Shown: positions 1-8,116, counted from the stretch's first letter. The stretch is 64,000 nt of DNA from UBA2386 sp046306335 (GCA_046306335.1 JBKDXM010000150.1:1-64000), one strand, 5' to 3'. A program made the numbers and translations. The notes: generated by a model not told the origin, from the letters alone.

Positions 1-158
1 CGGTCGCGGCCCTGCGCCGGCGCTGGGGGGGCGGTCGGCGCGGGGGGCGCTGCGTCGGGCGGCGGCGCGAGCGGCGTCAGGGGTGCGCTGCCGCCCGCGG
101 CCCACCAGCCCACGGCGACGAGCAGGAGCAGGGCGAACACGGCCAGCAATGCGCGCAT
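1..158 (-). CDS. Secreted or membrane-anchored protein, N-terminal fragment
   Basis: Only the first 52 codons are inside the window; the gene runs off the left edge. The ATG at 158 is followed by a short basic start and a hydrophobic run (MRALLAVFALLLLVAVGWW), then a Pro/Ala-rich stretch (PPPDAAPPAPTAPPAPA). This is a signal peptide or single membrane anchor followed by a flexible linker. It begins 25 nt after the stop of the permease gene on the same strand, so the two are probably cotranscribed. No domain is visible, so no function is assigned. Confidence 0.55.
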   Translation of the reverse strand, partial: MRALLAVFALLLLVAVGWWAAGGSAPLTPLAPPPDAAPPAPTAPPAPAQGRD

Positions 159-183
159 GCCGCAGATCGTGCCGCGCCTGCGC

Positions 184-1509
184 TCAGCCGGCCAGCGCGC
201 CGTGGCGCAGCCAGAGCCAGCCCGCGGCGAGCGCCAACGTCGCCAGCGTGATCGGCACGCCGGTGCGCCAGTGCTCGCCCGCCCAGCTGCGTCCGACCGG
301 CGTGACGCCGCGCCGCGCCGCCGCCTCGACGACGATGAGGTTGGCGATCGAGCCGACCAGCAGCAGGTTGCCGGCGAGCGTCGTCGCCAGCGCCAGGATC
401 GGCCCGGCGAGCGGATGCGCCGTCGCCGGCAGCAGCAGCATGGTCAGCGGCACGTTCGACACGAGGTTGCTGCCGAGGACGCTGACGCCGAACAGCGTCG
501 CGGCGTCGCCGACGTCGACGCCGTGGCCGCGCAGCCAGCCGAACGCCGCGGCGGCGTGGCCGGCCTGCGCGAAGGCCGCGTTGCAGACGAAGAGGCCGGC
601 GAAGAGCAACAGCAGGCCGCCGTCGACCTCGGCCAACAGCGCGCGGCTCGTCGTCGTGCGCGACACCAGCAGCAGCGCGCCGGCGCCGAGGGCCAGCACT
701 TCGCGCGGCACGTCGGTGGCGAGCAGTGCAGCGACCAGGGCTGCGAGCACGGCGAAGGCCTTGCCGGTCTGCCAGCGCGCGAACGGCGCGTCGCCGTCGG
801 GGCTGCGCGGCAGCGTGCGCACGAAGCGCCCGCGGTAGGCGCGCGCGAGGATGAGCCAGACGACCGCGAGGCCGAGCGCGGCCGGCACGCCGCCGTCCAG
901 CAGGTACCCGGCGAACGACAGCGCCTTCTGCTGCCCGATCAGCATGTTCTGCGGGTTGCCGATCAGCGTCGCCGCCGAGCCGACGTTGGCGGCCCCGCAC
1001 TGCGCCAGCAGGTAGGGCACCGGATCGAGGCCGCGGCGCGTGCAGACGTCGACGAGCGGCGGCGCGAAGGCGACGCAGACGACGTCGTTGGTCAGCAGCG
1101 CCGACAGCGCGCCGACGACGGCGACGAGTTCGCCGAGCAGCCGTTCGGGCGACGTCGGCCGCGCCGCCAGGCGCGCCGTGGCGCGCGCATAGAAGCCGCT
1201 GCGCACGAACTGCGCCGACACCAGCATCATGCCGAGCAGCAGGCCGAGCGTGCCGAAGTCGATCGCCTGCCACGCGGCCGCGCTCGGCAGCGCGCCGCCG
1301 AGCAGCAGCGCCGTCGCGCCGACGACCGCCGCGCCGGTGCGGTCGAGCGCGAGGCCCGGCGCGCGGCCGAGCAGCATCACTGCGTACACGGCGGCGAAGA
1401 CGACGAGCGGGAGGTCCACGGCCAGCGACGCTACGGCGCGCGCAGCGGCGACGGAAGCGCGCGGCGGGCGCGGGCCGCCGCGCGGCGTCGCGTCGCGTCC
1501 GTGTCGCAT
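184..1509 (-). CDS. ArsB/NhaD/CitT-superfamily membrane permease
   Basis: Polytopic inner-membrane transporter of the ion-transporter superfamily that includes ArsB, NhaD and citrate/dicarboxylate permeases. Visible marks are about eleven hydrophobic segments, the N-half signature NDVVCVAFAPPLVDVC, the re-entrant motif LIGNPQNMLIG, and in the C-half GSNLVSNVPLTMLLLP with a second copy-like motif AGNLLLVGSIANLIV. The two halves repeat, as is usual in this fold. Length is about 441 aa from ATG 1509; the first 30 residues are Arg/Ala/Pro-rich and unlike the family, so GTG 1419 (VDLPLVVF, 411 aa) may be the true start. The substrate cannot be read from sequence; no arsenic genes are adjacent. It is divergent from the quinone oxidoreductase at 1576. 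Confidence 0.8.
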   Translation of the reverse strand: MRHGRDATPRGGPRPPRASVAAARAVASLAVDLPLVVFAAVYAVMLLGRAPGLALDRTGAAVVGATALLLGGALPSAAAWQAIDFGTLGLLLGMMLVSAQFVRSGFYARATARLAARPTSPERLLGELVAVVGALSALLTNDVVCVAFAPPLVDVCTRRGLDPVPYLLAQCGAANVGSAATLIGNPQNMLIGQQKALSFAGYLLDGGVPAALGLAVVWLILARAYRGRFVRTLPRSPDGDAPFARWQTGKAFAVLAALVAALLATDVPREVLALGAGALLLVSRTTTSRALLAEVDGGLLLLFAGLFVCNAAFAQAGHAAAAFGWLRGHGVDVGDAATLFGVSVLGSNLVSNVPLTMLLLPATAHPLAGPILALATTLAGNLLLVGSIANLIVVEAAARRGVTPVGRSWAGEHWRTGVPITLATLALAAGWLWLRHGALAG

Positions 1510-1575
1510 CGCGCTCGCACGGCGCAGCGCCGAGCGAGGCTCGCCCAGGGCGCCGCGATCGGATATCGCACCGCC

Positions 1576-2553
1576 ATGACGCGCGCGATCCGCATGCACC
1601 GCACGGGCGGCCCGGAGGTCCTGGCGCTCGACGACATCGACCTGCCGCCGCCGGCGCGCGGCGAGGCGCGCGTCGCGCACACCGCGATCGGCGTCAACTT
1701 CCTCGACTGCTACCACCGCAGCGGCCTCTACCCGCTGCCGTCGCTGCCGCACGGGCTCGGCAGCGAAGGCGTCGGCCGCGTCGAGGCGGTGGGCGAGGGC
1801 GTGCACGGCCTCGCGGTCGGCGACCGCGTCGCCTACGCCGGCGGCGTGGCGCCGGGCAGCTACGCGGCGGCGCGCAACGTGCCGGCGTGGCGCCTCGTGC
1901 CTGCGCCGCCGGGCGTCGACGACGTCGCGCTGGCCGGCGCGCTGCTGAAGGGTCTTACGGCGGAGTTCCTGGTCCGGCGCGTGTTCAAGGTCGGTCCGGG
2001 CCACCGCGTGCTCGTGCACGCCGCGGCCGGCGGGGTCGGCGGGCTCCTGTGCCAGTGGCTGCGGCACGTCGGCGCCACGGTCGTCGGCGTGGTCTCGACC
2101 GCCGCCAAGGCCGACGTCGCCCGCGCGTCGGGATGCCACCACGTCGTCGTGCGCGCCGAGGACGACGTCGTCGACGCCGTGGCCCGCTTCACGCAGGGCC
2201 GCGGCGTCGACGTCTGCTACGACTCGGTCGGCAAGGACACGCTGCGCGAGTCGCTGCGCTGCCTGCGCAAGCGCGGCCTGCTGGTCTCGTTCGGCAACGC
2301 CTCGGGCCGGCCCGAGCCGGTGGCGCTCGCCGAACTGCAGGCCGGATCGTGGTTCCTGACCCGGCCGACGCTGCACGACTACACCAGCACGCGCAGCGAA
2401 CTGCTGCACGCGGCCGAGGTCTTCGGCAAGCTGCTGGCCGGCGGTGTGCTGCGGCCGCGCGTGCACGCCGTGTTGCCGCTCGCCGAGGCGGCGACGGCGC
2501 ACCGTCTGCTGGAGTCGCGCGCGACGGCCGGCGCGCTGGTGCTGACGCCCTGA
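1576..2553 (+). CDS. qorA: NADPH:quinone oxidoreductase, zinc-independent MDR family
   Basis: Cytosolic medium-chain dehydrogenase/reductase of 325 aa that transfers hydride from NADPH to quinones or enones. The N-terminal GroES-like part has the family pattern GVNFLDCYHRSGLYP and LGSEGVGRVEAVGEGV. The Rossmann half carries the nucleotide-binding loop HAAAGGVGGLLCQW around residue 150 and the later YDSVG motif. The structural and catalytic zinc cysteines of alcohol dehydrogenases are absent, which separates it from ADH. The C-terminus (ESRATAGALVLTP) is typical of QorA. It is transcribed divergently from the permease and converges on the acyl-CoA dehydrogenase. The exact substrate is unknown. 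Confidence 0.88.
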   Translation: MTRAIRMHRTGGPEVLALDDIDLPPPARGEARVAHTAIGVNFLDCYHRSGLYPLPSLPHGLGSEGVGRVEAVGEGVHGLAVGDRVAYAGGVAPGSYAAARNVPAWRLVPAPPGVDDVALAGALLKGLTAEFLVRRVFKVGPGHRVLVHAAAGGVGGLLCQWLRHVGATVVGVVSTAAKADVARASGCHHVVVRAEDDVVDAVARFTQGRGVDVCYDSVGKDTLRESLRCLRKRGLLVSFGNASGRPEPVALAELQAGSWFLTRPTLHDYTSTRSELLHAAEVFGKLLAGGVLRPRVHAVLPLAEAATAHRLLESRATAGALVLTP

Positions 2554-2589
2554 GCGGATGTCACCGCCGGCGCCGTGCCGCCCGCGCGC

Positions 2590-4683
2590 TCAAGCCTTCG
2601 GCTTCTTCGCCTTCTTCTCGAACGGGTGCGCGAACGCCTGCGGCGCGACGCCCTGGACCAGCGTGCAGCGGCCCTGCTCGAGGTCGTCGCCGACCGCGGC
2701 GACGAGCGCGCGCAGGCGGTCCATCTGCCACAGTCCGGTCAGCAGCCGCAGGCCCTTCACCTGCGTCATCAGCTGCTCGCACTGCAGCGCGGCGACGCGG
2801 CGCTGGCTGCCGTCCTGCAGCGCCGCGGCGTGGTGGCACAGCGCCAGCATCGACACCAGGTGCTCGATCGCCTTGCCCAGCCGCTGCAGCGGGATCTGCG
2901 CGCGCGTCAGCTCGAGCTGGAAGTGCAGGTTGATGCCGAGGTAGGCCCAGCGCAGCCAGCGCAGCCGCGCCTCGGCGAACCGCGCGTAGCGGCGCAGTTC
3001 CGCCGGCAGCGGCTGGTAGCGCGGCAGCAGGCCGGTCGGCGCCAGCAGCAGCGGCAGCCGCAGCAGCTCGACGAGCAGGTTCCAGACGATCCACAGCGCG
3101 AGCAGCCAGAACGAGCCGTTGGTCAGCAGCCGCGTGGTCGCCTGCCACACCTTGCCCGGCTGCTGGAACACCGTCGCCGGCGTGATGCGCAGCAGCCGCT
3201 GCTCGGCCGGCAGCGGCTTGCCGTCGGCGCCGACGTTGATCGACTGCAGCACGCCGAGCATGCCGGCCATGTAGCGCGACGTGAAGCCGTCGGTCACGTC
3301 CTTGACCATGCCCATCAGGATCAGGTCGTCCTCGCCCTCGACGACGCCGAAGACGTGCATGTTGTGGCGCGCCTGGTGCACGCGCGAGCTGCTGTCGAAC
3401 GAGCGGCCGCCGAGCACGCGCTCGCAGGCGATCTGCGACTGCAGCGCGGTGGTCGCCGCCGCCGACTTGGTGAGGTCGCGCAGGCCGGCGAGGTCGTGGC
3501 CGTCGGCGTCCTGCTGCAGCGACAGGTGGCTGAGCGCGCGCGACTGCAGCGCGCCGCCGACCATGCGGCCGAGGTGCTGGCGCGGCAGCTCGTGCTTGAT
3601 CACCTGCCCGCCGACGCCTTCGCGCGCGGTGGCGTACGCCAGCGCGTCGACGGCGAACATGCGCTGGTAGCCAGCCGCCATCGCCGCCAGCATGCAGCGG
3701 CCCATGCGCAGGCAGTAGAACAGCACCTCGACGCCGTCGGCCTGGATCTGCTCGTTCGCCGCCAACGGGTAGCCGTGGAAGTGCAGCCGCGCGTTGTGGT
3801 TGGCGGTGAACGCGCCGGTGTCCGACGAGCGGCACCAGAACTCGTAGTCCACGCCGTCCTCGGTGCGAACGTCCTTCTCGGGCAGACGCGTGACGAACAG
3901 GCCGACCTGCTTCCCGTCCTGGCCGACGCGCGCGACGATGCCGACGAGGCCGCCGTGCGTCGCGTTGGTGATCCACAGCTTGTTGCGGTCGCCGTGCGCG
4001 AACAGGCGGAAGCCGCCGGTCGCCGGGTCCGGCTCGACGTAGGCGCGCACCTTCTTGGCGTTGACGCCGATGCCGACCTCGGTGAGGCCGAACGCCATCA
4101 ACTCGCCCTGCGCGACGAGCGGCAGGAACAGGCGCTTCTGCGCCTCGGTGCCGTACGCCAGCAGCGAGCCGGCGCCGATCGTCAGCTCGCCCGAGATCTC
4201 GACCGCGAGCGGGCCCAGGCCGTTGGCCGCCATGTCCTCCTCGACGAGCGCCAGCTCGACGTACTTGCCGTCGAGGCCGCCGAACTCGCCCGGCACCGTG
4301 AAGCCGTAGCCCTTCTCGGCGGCGACCGCGGCGCGCAGCGCGGCCGACAGCTTGCCGTCGGCGGTGAACGCTTCGCCGCGCTGCAGCGACGCAAGCGCCG
4401 CCGCGACGACCGGCGCGCCGCGCGCGCCGGCCTTGCTGGCGGCGCGCGCGCCGCTCTGCAGGTCCTCGGCCGCCGGCGCGGGCCCGTAGATCAGCCGCTC
4501 GACGAGGGCCTTCTTGCTGCGGCCGAGGCGGTCGGCCGCTTGCTTCGCGGCGGCGTCGAGCGCGCCGACGTCGCGCGCCGAGTCGGCATCGCCCGCGGCG
4601 GCCAACGCCTTCGCTGCGGTCGATTCGGCGGGGGAAGGGGCGGTGGGTTGGGTCGTCGTCACGGCGCGATGGGGGGCGAGCAT
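2590..4683 (-). CDS. Acyl-CoA dehydrogenase family protein with membrane-associated C-terminal extension
   Basis: A 697-aa protein whose residues about 100-500 form an acyl-CoA dehydrogenase: the flavin/substrate loop GELMAFGLTEVGIGVNAKK, the N-H-A-R-L-H-F-H-G-Y strand region, and VVEGEDDLI near residue 449, which aligns with the usual YEGTxEIQ motif and keeps the catalytic Glu. Most family members have about 380 aa. Here a hydrophobic segment (about 523-550, FWLLALWIVWNLLVELL) and a helical C-terminal domain of about 150 aa follow, ending in a Lys-rich tail. FadE-like enzymes are also long, but I do not recognise this tail as the FadE one. Alternative starts lie 25-30 nt downstream. Role in fatty-acid oxidation is inferred from family. 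Confidence 0.82.
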   Translation of the reverse strand: MLAPHRAVTTTQPTAPSPAESTAAKALAAAGDADSARDVGALDAAAKQAADRLGRSKKALVERLIYGPAPAAEDLQSGARAASKAGARGAPVVAAALASLQRGEAFTADGKLSAALRAAVAAEKGYGFTVPGEFGGLDGKYVELALVEEDMAANGLGPLAVEISGELTIGAGSLLAYGTEAQKRLFLPLVAQGELMAFGLTEVGIGVNAKKVRAYVEPDPATGGFRLFAHGDRNKLWITNATHGGLVGIVARVGQDGKQVGLFVTRLPEKDVRTEDGVDYEFWCRSSDTGAFTANHNARLHFHGYPLAANEQIQADGVEVLFYCLRMGRCMLAAMAAGYQRMFAVDALAYATAREGVGGQVIKHELPRQHLGRMVGGALQSRALSHLSLQQDADGHDLAGLRDLTKSAAATTALQSQIACERVLGGRSFDSSSRVHQARHNMHVFGVVEGEDDLILMGMVKDVTDGFTSRYMAGMLGVLQSINVGADGKPLPAEQRLLRITPATVFQQPGKVWQATTRLLTNGSFWLLALWIVWNLLVELLRLPLLLAPTGLLPRYQPLPAELRRYARFAEARLRWLRWAYLGINLHFQLELTRAQIPLQRLGKAIEHLVSMLALCHHAAALQDGSQRRVAALQCEQLMTQVKGLRLLTGLWQMDRLRALVAAVGDDLEQGRCTLVQGVAPQAFAHPFEKKAKKPKA

Positions 4684-4731
4684 GGTGCCCGCTTGGCGAC
4701 GCAGAAGGAATGTCCTAGACGCCGCGCTCTC

Positions 4732-4753
4732 CTGGGGCGGTTCGCCGCCCCGG
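4732..4753. other. GC-rich hairpin with TTCG loop between divergent genes
   Basis: A 9-bp stem (CTGGGGCGG paired with CCGCCCCGG, one G-T pair) closed by TTCG lies in the 178-bp gap between the divergent starts of the acyl-CoA dehydrogenase (4683) and ahpC (4862). It lies 109 nt upstream of ahpC. A second hairpin, GTTGGC-CGCC-GCCAAC at 4817-4832, sits 30 nt upstream of the ahpC start codon. Both could shape leader RNA or block read-through; no function is shown. Confidence 0.4.
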
Positions 4754-4861
4754 CAGAGGTGGATGCCGCTGGCGCCGCCATTCTGCGGTCGCTAGGGTCT
4801 TCGCCCCGCCAGCCCCGTTGGCCGCCGCCAACCAACCCCGCACGACATACCCAATCCAACC

Positions 4862-5470
4862 ATGAGCGAAGTGACGACGATCCAGGTCGGGCAGAACGTG
4901 CCCGAGTTCGAGATGGAGACCTACCTGCCGACGAAGAAGGACTTCGGCAAGTTCAGCCTCGCCGAGGCCAAGAAGGCCGGCAAGTGGACGGTCCTGGTCT
5001 TCTATCCGGCGGACTTCACGTTCGTCTGCGCCACCGAGTTCGCCGCGCTCGCCGACCAGTACGCGCACCTGCAGAAGCTCGGCTGCGAGGTGCTGACGGT
5101 CAGCACCGACACCAAGTTCACGCACCTCGCGTGGCAGCAGCACGAGGGCGAGCTCGCCAACGTGACGTACCCGATGGCCGCCGACCGCACCGGCGCCGTT
5201 GCCAAGCTGTTCGGCGTGCTGATGGGCAACGGCCTCGCGCTGCGCGGCACGTTCATCATCGGCCCGGACGGCAAGCTGCACGGCAGCGAGATCAACTTCC
5301 TCAACGTCGGCCGCAACATGGAGGAACTGACCCGCAAGGTGCAGGCCTTCATCCACTTCAGCAAGCTGCCGGAAGAGGCCTGCCCGGCCAACTGGAAGAA
5401 GCCCGGCGACAAGTCGCTGAAGCCGAACGCCGCGATGGTCGGCAACGTGCACAAGGCGATGAAGGGCTGA
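4862..5470 (+). CDS. ahpC: Alkyl hydroperoxide reductase C, typical 2-Cys peroxiredoxin
   Basis: A 202-aa cytosolic peroxidase that reduces H2O2, organic peroxides and peroxynitrite. The peroxidatic cysteine is C56 in the motif FYPADFTFVCATE, and the resolving cysteine is C174 in EEACPANW, so both redox cysteines are present as Cys. The active-site Pro, Thr and Arg positions of the family are also visible. Length matches AhpC. No AhpF gene is adjacent; instead the next gene downstream on the same strand (5608) is a thioredoxin-like protein with a candidate selenocysteine, which might act in the same peroxide or disulfide pathway. That link is inference from proximity only. Confidence 0.95.
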   Translation: MSEVTTIQVGQNVPEFEMETYLPTKKDFGKFSLAEAKKAGKWTVLVFYPADFTFVCATEFAALADQYAHLQKLGCEVLTVSTDTKFTHLAWQQHEGELANVTYPMAADRTGAVAKLFGVLMGNGLALRGTFIIGPDGKLHGSEINFLNVGRNMEELTRKVQAFIHFSKLPEEACPANWKKPGDKSLKPNAAMVGNVHKAMKG

Positions 5471-5607
5471 TGCCCCGCCCGGCTGCCGCGCGCGCGGCAG
5501 CCAGGTCCGCCGCCGCGCCCGCCCCTGCCGCAGCAGCCGGCGGGCGCGTGCGTTTTCGGGACAGCCGCAGTCCCCGGCTGGGGCGTCCGGCGGGTATCTT
5601 TCCGGCC

Positions 5608-6597
5608 ATGGCATCCCGCATGCTGTCCGCCTTCGTCGCCGCGGCCCTCGTCGCCGCGGTGGTCCCCGCCCAGATCGCCAAGGGTTCGCCCGCGCCGGCG
5701 ATCCCGTTCGTCAAGACGTGGAACGACGCGCCCGCGAGTTGGGACGAACTCGCCGGCAAGGTCGTGATCCTCAAGTTCTCCGAGACTTGGTGAGGGCCCT
5801 GCAAGGGGGCCGTCCCGTCCAACAACGAACTTCACGCGAAGTTCGCGGACCGGGGGCTCCTGCTCGTGGGCGTGTCCCGCGAGGCGGAAGGCGCGATCGA
5901 AGACGTGTTCGTCAACAAGCTCGGCGCGAAGAATCCGTTGGTCAAGGTCGACGAGAAGTCGGTCGCGCCCTACGGCATCAGCTTCTTCCCGAGCGTCTAC
6001 GTGATCGACCCGGACGGCAACGTGTTCAGCGTGCCCGACGACGGCATGCCCAGCGAAGCGACGATCGAGTCGCTGCTCGCGCGCGTGGCGTTGAGTCCGA
6101 AGATGCCGGCCGAGAAGCAGTACGACCCGCTGCGGGCGCTGTGGAAGAAGACGGAGTTCGCCAAGGTCCGCGACTTCCTCGACAAGGGCCTGGCAGCGCC
6201 AAACCTCGCCGACGCCACCAAGGCCGTCTACGAGGAGCAGCGCAGCTTCCTCGACAAGCGGGCGGAGGCGACCGAGAAGCGCGTCGCCGCGCTCGGCGCC
6301 GGGCCCGACTTCACGGCCTCGCAGGAGCAGCTCGATCGCATCGAGAAGCAGTGGCGCGGCATGCCGCCGGCGGCTGCGGCGCAGAAGGAACTGGCCCGCT
6401 TCGCCGCCGATCCGGCGATCAAGAAGGAACTGCAGGCCGGCAAGGCGTTGCAGAAGGTGCGCTCGCAATTCGACAGTTCGCGTGTCGCGCAGCGCAAGAA
6501 GCTCGCCGAGGCGCTGCTGGCGTTCGCCAAGAAGAACCCGGACACGGAAGCCGCCAAGCAGGCGGAAGCCGAAGCGGCGCGGCTGAGCGGCAAGTGA
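5608..6597 (+). CDS. Thioredoxin-like protein, candidate selenoprotein (TGA codon 62 read as Sec)
   Basis: The frame from ATG 5608 to TGA 6595 is broken by one in-frame TGA at 5791-5793. Codons around it read F-S-E-T-W-(TGA)-G-P-C-K-G, so the TGA falls exactly on the first cysteine of a thioredoxin W-C-G-P-C motif, giving U62-G-P-C65. Everything else is intact: an N-terminal signal peptide (residues 1-21), a thioredoxin/TlpA fold up to about residue 165 with the cis-Pro region SFFPSVYVIDPDG, and a helical Lys/Ala-rich tail to residue 329. TGA is the normal stop in this genome, so local recoding would be needed. A nonsense mutation of TGC is the main alternative. It follows ahpC by 137 nt, and its stop overlaps the start of the next gene. 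If the TGA is a stop, the first product is only 61 aa. Confidence 0.8.
5795..5845 (+). promoter_or_regulatory. Candidate bacterial SECIS region downstream of the in-frame TGA
   Basis: Two stem-loops follow the TGA at 5791 within the coding sequence. The first pairs GGCCC (5795-5799) with GGGCC (5807-5811) around a 7-nt loop TGCAAGG. The second is a perfect 8-bp stem, CGAACTTC (5826-5833) with GAAGTTCG (5838-5845), closed by ACGC. Bacterial SECIS elements are hairpins just 3' of the UGA, with the apical loop usually some 16-37 nt away. The first loop is slightly closer and the second slightly farther than this, so which one, if either, binds SelB is uncertain. Confidence 0.4.
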
Positions 6598-7454
6598 GCC
6601 GCGCGCCGCGCCTGCTGGTGGCGCGGCGCGGCGGACTCGGCGACGCGCTGCTCGCCGCGCCGCTGCTGCGGGCGCTGCGGCGCGCGCACCCCGACGCCGC
6701 GATCGCGTTCGCCGGCGTCGGCGAGCACGCGGCGTTGCTGCATGCGCTCGGCGTCGCCGACGTGGCGCTGTCGACCGAGGACCTGCACGCCGCCGTCCGG
6801 CGCGGCGACCGCGGCCGCTGGCCGTGCGACACCGCCTGGGTCGACGACGCCGCGCTCGCGGCGGCGCTGCCGGCGACGGCGCGCGTCGTTGCTTACGAGC
6901 CGCGGCCGCGCGGTCGCTCGCCGTTGCCGCTGCAACTCGCCGCCACCTGCGGCGTGACGCTGCGCTGGCCAGACGACGCGGCGCTGGCACCGGCGCCGCC
7001 GCCGCCTGCAGCGGGAGCGCCGATCGTGCTCGCCCCCGGCAGCGGCGGCCGCGCCAAGTGCTGGCCGCGCACGCACTGGCTGCAGCTCGCCGCCGGCCGC
7101 GCCGCCGGACCCGTCGCCGCCGATCGCCCGCTCGCCGTGCTGGTCGGTCCGGTCGAAGCCGAACGCGACGACCCGCGCGCGTGGCCCTGGCCGACGGCCG
7201 TCAGCTTCCTCGCCGACCTGCCGCTGCCGGTCGTCGCCGCGCGGCTCGCCGCCGCCGCCGTGTTCGTCGGCAACGACAGCGGCACGACGCATCTCGCGGC
7301 CATGCTCGGCGCGCCGACCGTCGCCCTCTTCGGGCCGACCGACCCGGCGGTGTGGGCGCCGAAGGGGCCGCGCGTGCGCGTGCTCGGCGGCGGCGATCCG
7401 ACGGCAGTGGTCGACGTCGCGGCCGTGGGTGCGGCCGTCCTCGCGCTGGGCTGA
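6594..7454 (+). CDS. Family 9 glycosyltransferase (heptosyltransferase-like)
   Basis: A 286-aa protein of the ADP-heptose:LPS heptosyltransferase family, expected to add a sugar to an envelope glycan at the cytoplasmic face. The N-terminal motif LLVARRGGLGDALLAAPLLRALR and the C-terminal nucleotide-sugar region VFVGNDSGTTHLAAMLGAPTVALFGPTDP are diagnostic. The GTG start at 6594 shares its bases with the stop of the thioredoxin gene (GTGA overlap), so the two are translationally coupled. It is shorter than WaaC/WaaF (about 320-350 aa), mostly in the linker between the two Rossmann domains. The sugar and acceptor are unknown. Confidence 0.83.
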   Translation: MSRAPRLLVARRGGLGDALLAAPLLRALRRAHPDAAIAFAGVGEHAALLHALGVADVALSTEDLHAAVRRGDRGRWPCDTAWVDDAALAAALPATARVVAYEPRPRGRSPLPLQLAATCGVTLRWPDDAALAPAPPPPAAGAPIVLAPGSGGRAKCWPRTHWLQLAAGRAAGPVAADRPLAVLVGPVEAERDDPRAWPWPTAVSFLADLPLPVVAARLAAAAVFVGNDSGTTHLAAMLGAPTVALFGPTDPAVWAPKGPRVRVLGGGDPTAVVDVAAVGAAVLALG

Positions 7455-7469
7455 CGCATTCGGCGGGTT

Positions 7470-7487
7470 CCGGCGCGCGGCCGCCGG
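7470..7487. terminator. Shared terminator-like hairpin between convergent genes
   Basis: CCGGCG (7470-7475) pairs with CGCCGG (7482-7487) around a 6-nt loop in the 36-bp gap between the glycosyltransferase stop (7454) and the lysozyme-like gene stop (7491). There is no U-tract, as is common in such GC-rich DNA. Confidence 0.35.
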
Positions 7488-7490
7488 CGC

Positions 7491-8036
7491 TCACGGCAGG
7501 TTCGCGCGCACGCGCCGCCAATAGCCGAGCGTTGCCGGCTTCGCAGCGCCGAGCGGCCCGCCGTTGTGCACACGCGCGATCGTCTGGGCGTCGCCGCGCC
7601 GCCACGCCGCGGCGGCGTACCGCTCCATGTACGCGGCGACGACGCGTTCGGCGTAGGCGCGGTCGCGACAGTCCTGGTAGTCGCCACCGAGGCCCGGGTC
7701 GTGGGCCGTCGCATCGCGCCAGTAGACCTCGTGGATCTGGTAGGGGCCGATCGCGCGGCCGCCGTCGCCGTCGCCGATGAGGTCGTTGCCGCCGCTCTCG
7801 ACCATGCGGATCGCCTGCAGGATGGCCGGGCGCGGCCACGTGCGGCGGCCGTCGTCGCTGCCGCCGAGCAGCCACAGTGCGGCGAGCGTGGCGAGCGCGA
7901 ACAGCCCCGGCGCGGCGCGCCGGCGTACGCGCGCGACGACGGCGGCAAGGCCTTGCCGTGCGGCTGCGGCCAGCGCGTGGCCGCGCGCCGCGGTGGGCGC
8001 TGGCGCGGCAGGCGGTTCCGGTTCGGCAGGCGCCAT
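7491..8036 (-). CDS. Membrane-anchored lysozyme-like protein (destabilase/i-type lysozyme-like fold)
   Basis: A 181-aa protein with a Pro/Ala-rich N-terminus, one membrane segment (GLFALATLAALWLLGG, about residues 55-70) and an extracytoplasmic domain. That domain reads ILQAIRMVESGGND, GRAIGPYQIHEVYW, YQDCRDRAYAERVVAAYMERYA and RVHNGGPLGAAKPATLGYW. This order, an early Glu, GPYQI, a Cys-containing helix and RxHNGGP...T.YW, resembles i-type lysozyme (destabilase) and lytic transglycosylase relatives, so the likely substrate is peptidoglycan. The disulfide-rich pattern of animal enzymes is missing. ATG 8036 is chosen because upstream residues are Arg-rich and uninterpretable. It is divergent from the DUF1579 gene. 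Confidence 0.65.
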   Translation of the reverse strand: MAPAEPEPPAAPAPTAARGHALAAAARQGLAAVVARVRRRAAPGLFALATLAALWLLGGSDDGRRTWPRPAILQAIRMVESGGNDLIGDGDGGRAIGPYQIHEVYWRDATAHDPGLGGDYQDCRDRAYAERVVAAYMERYAAAAWRRGDAQTIARVHNGGPLGAAKPATLGYWRRVRANLP

Positions 8037-8116
8037 CGTCCTCGGCAGCCTACGGCAGTCCGCGCGTTCGCGCAGGCAGGACTGGACCGTTCGCCGCCGC
8101 TGCGCACGATGCCGGC

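Noticed and set aside
5608..5793. A 61-aa independent small protein ending at the TGA, with a second gene starting at 5866
   Set aside because: The split falls inside the thioredoxin active site and both pieces form one continuous fold; no ribosome-binding site precedes 5866.
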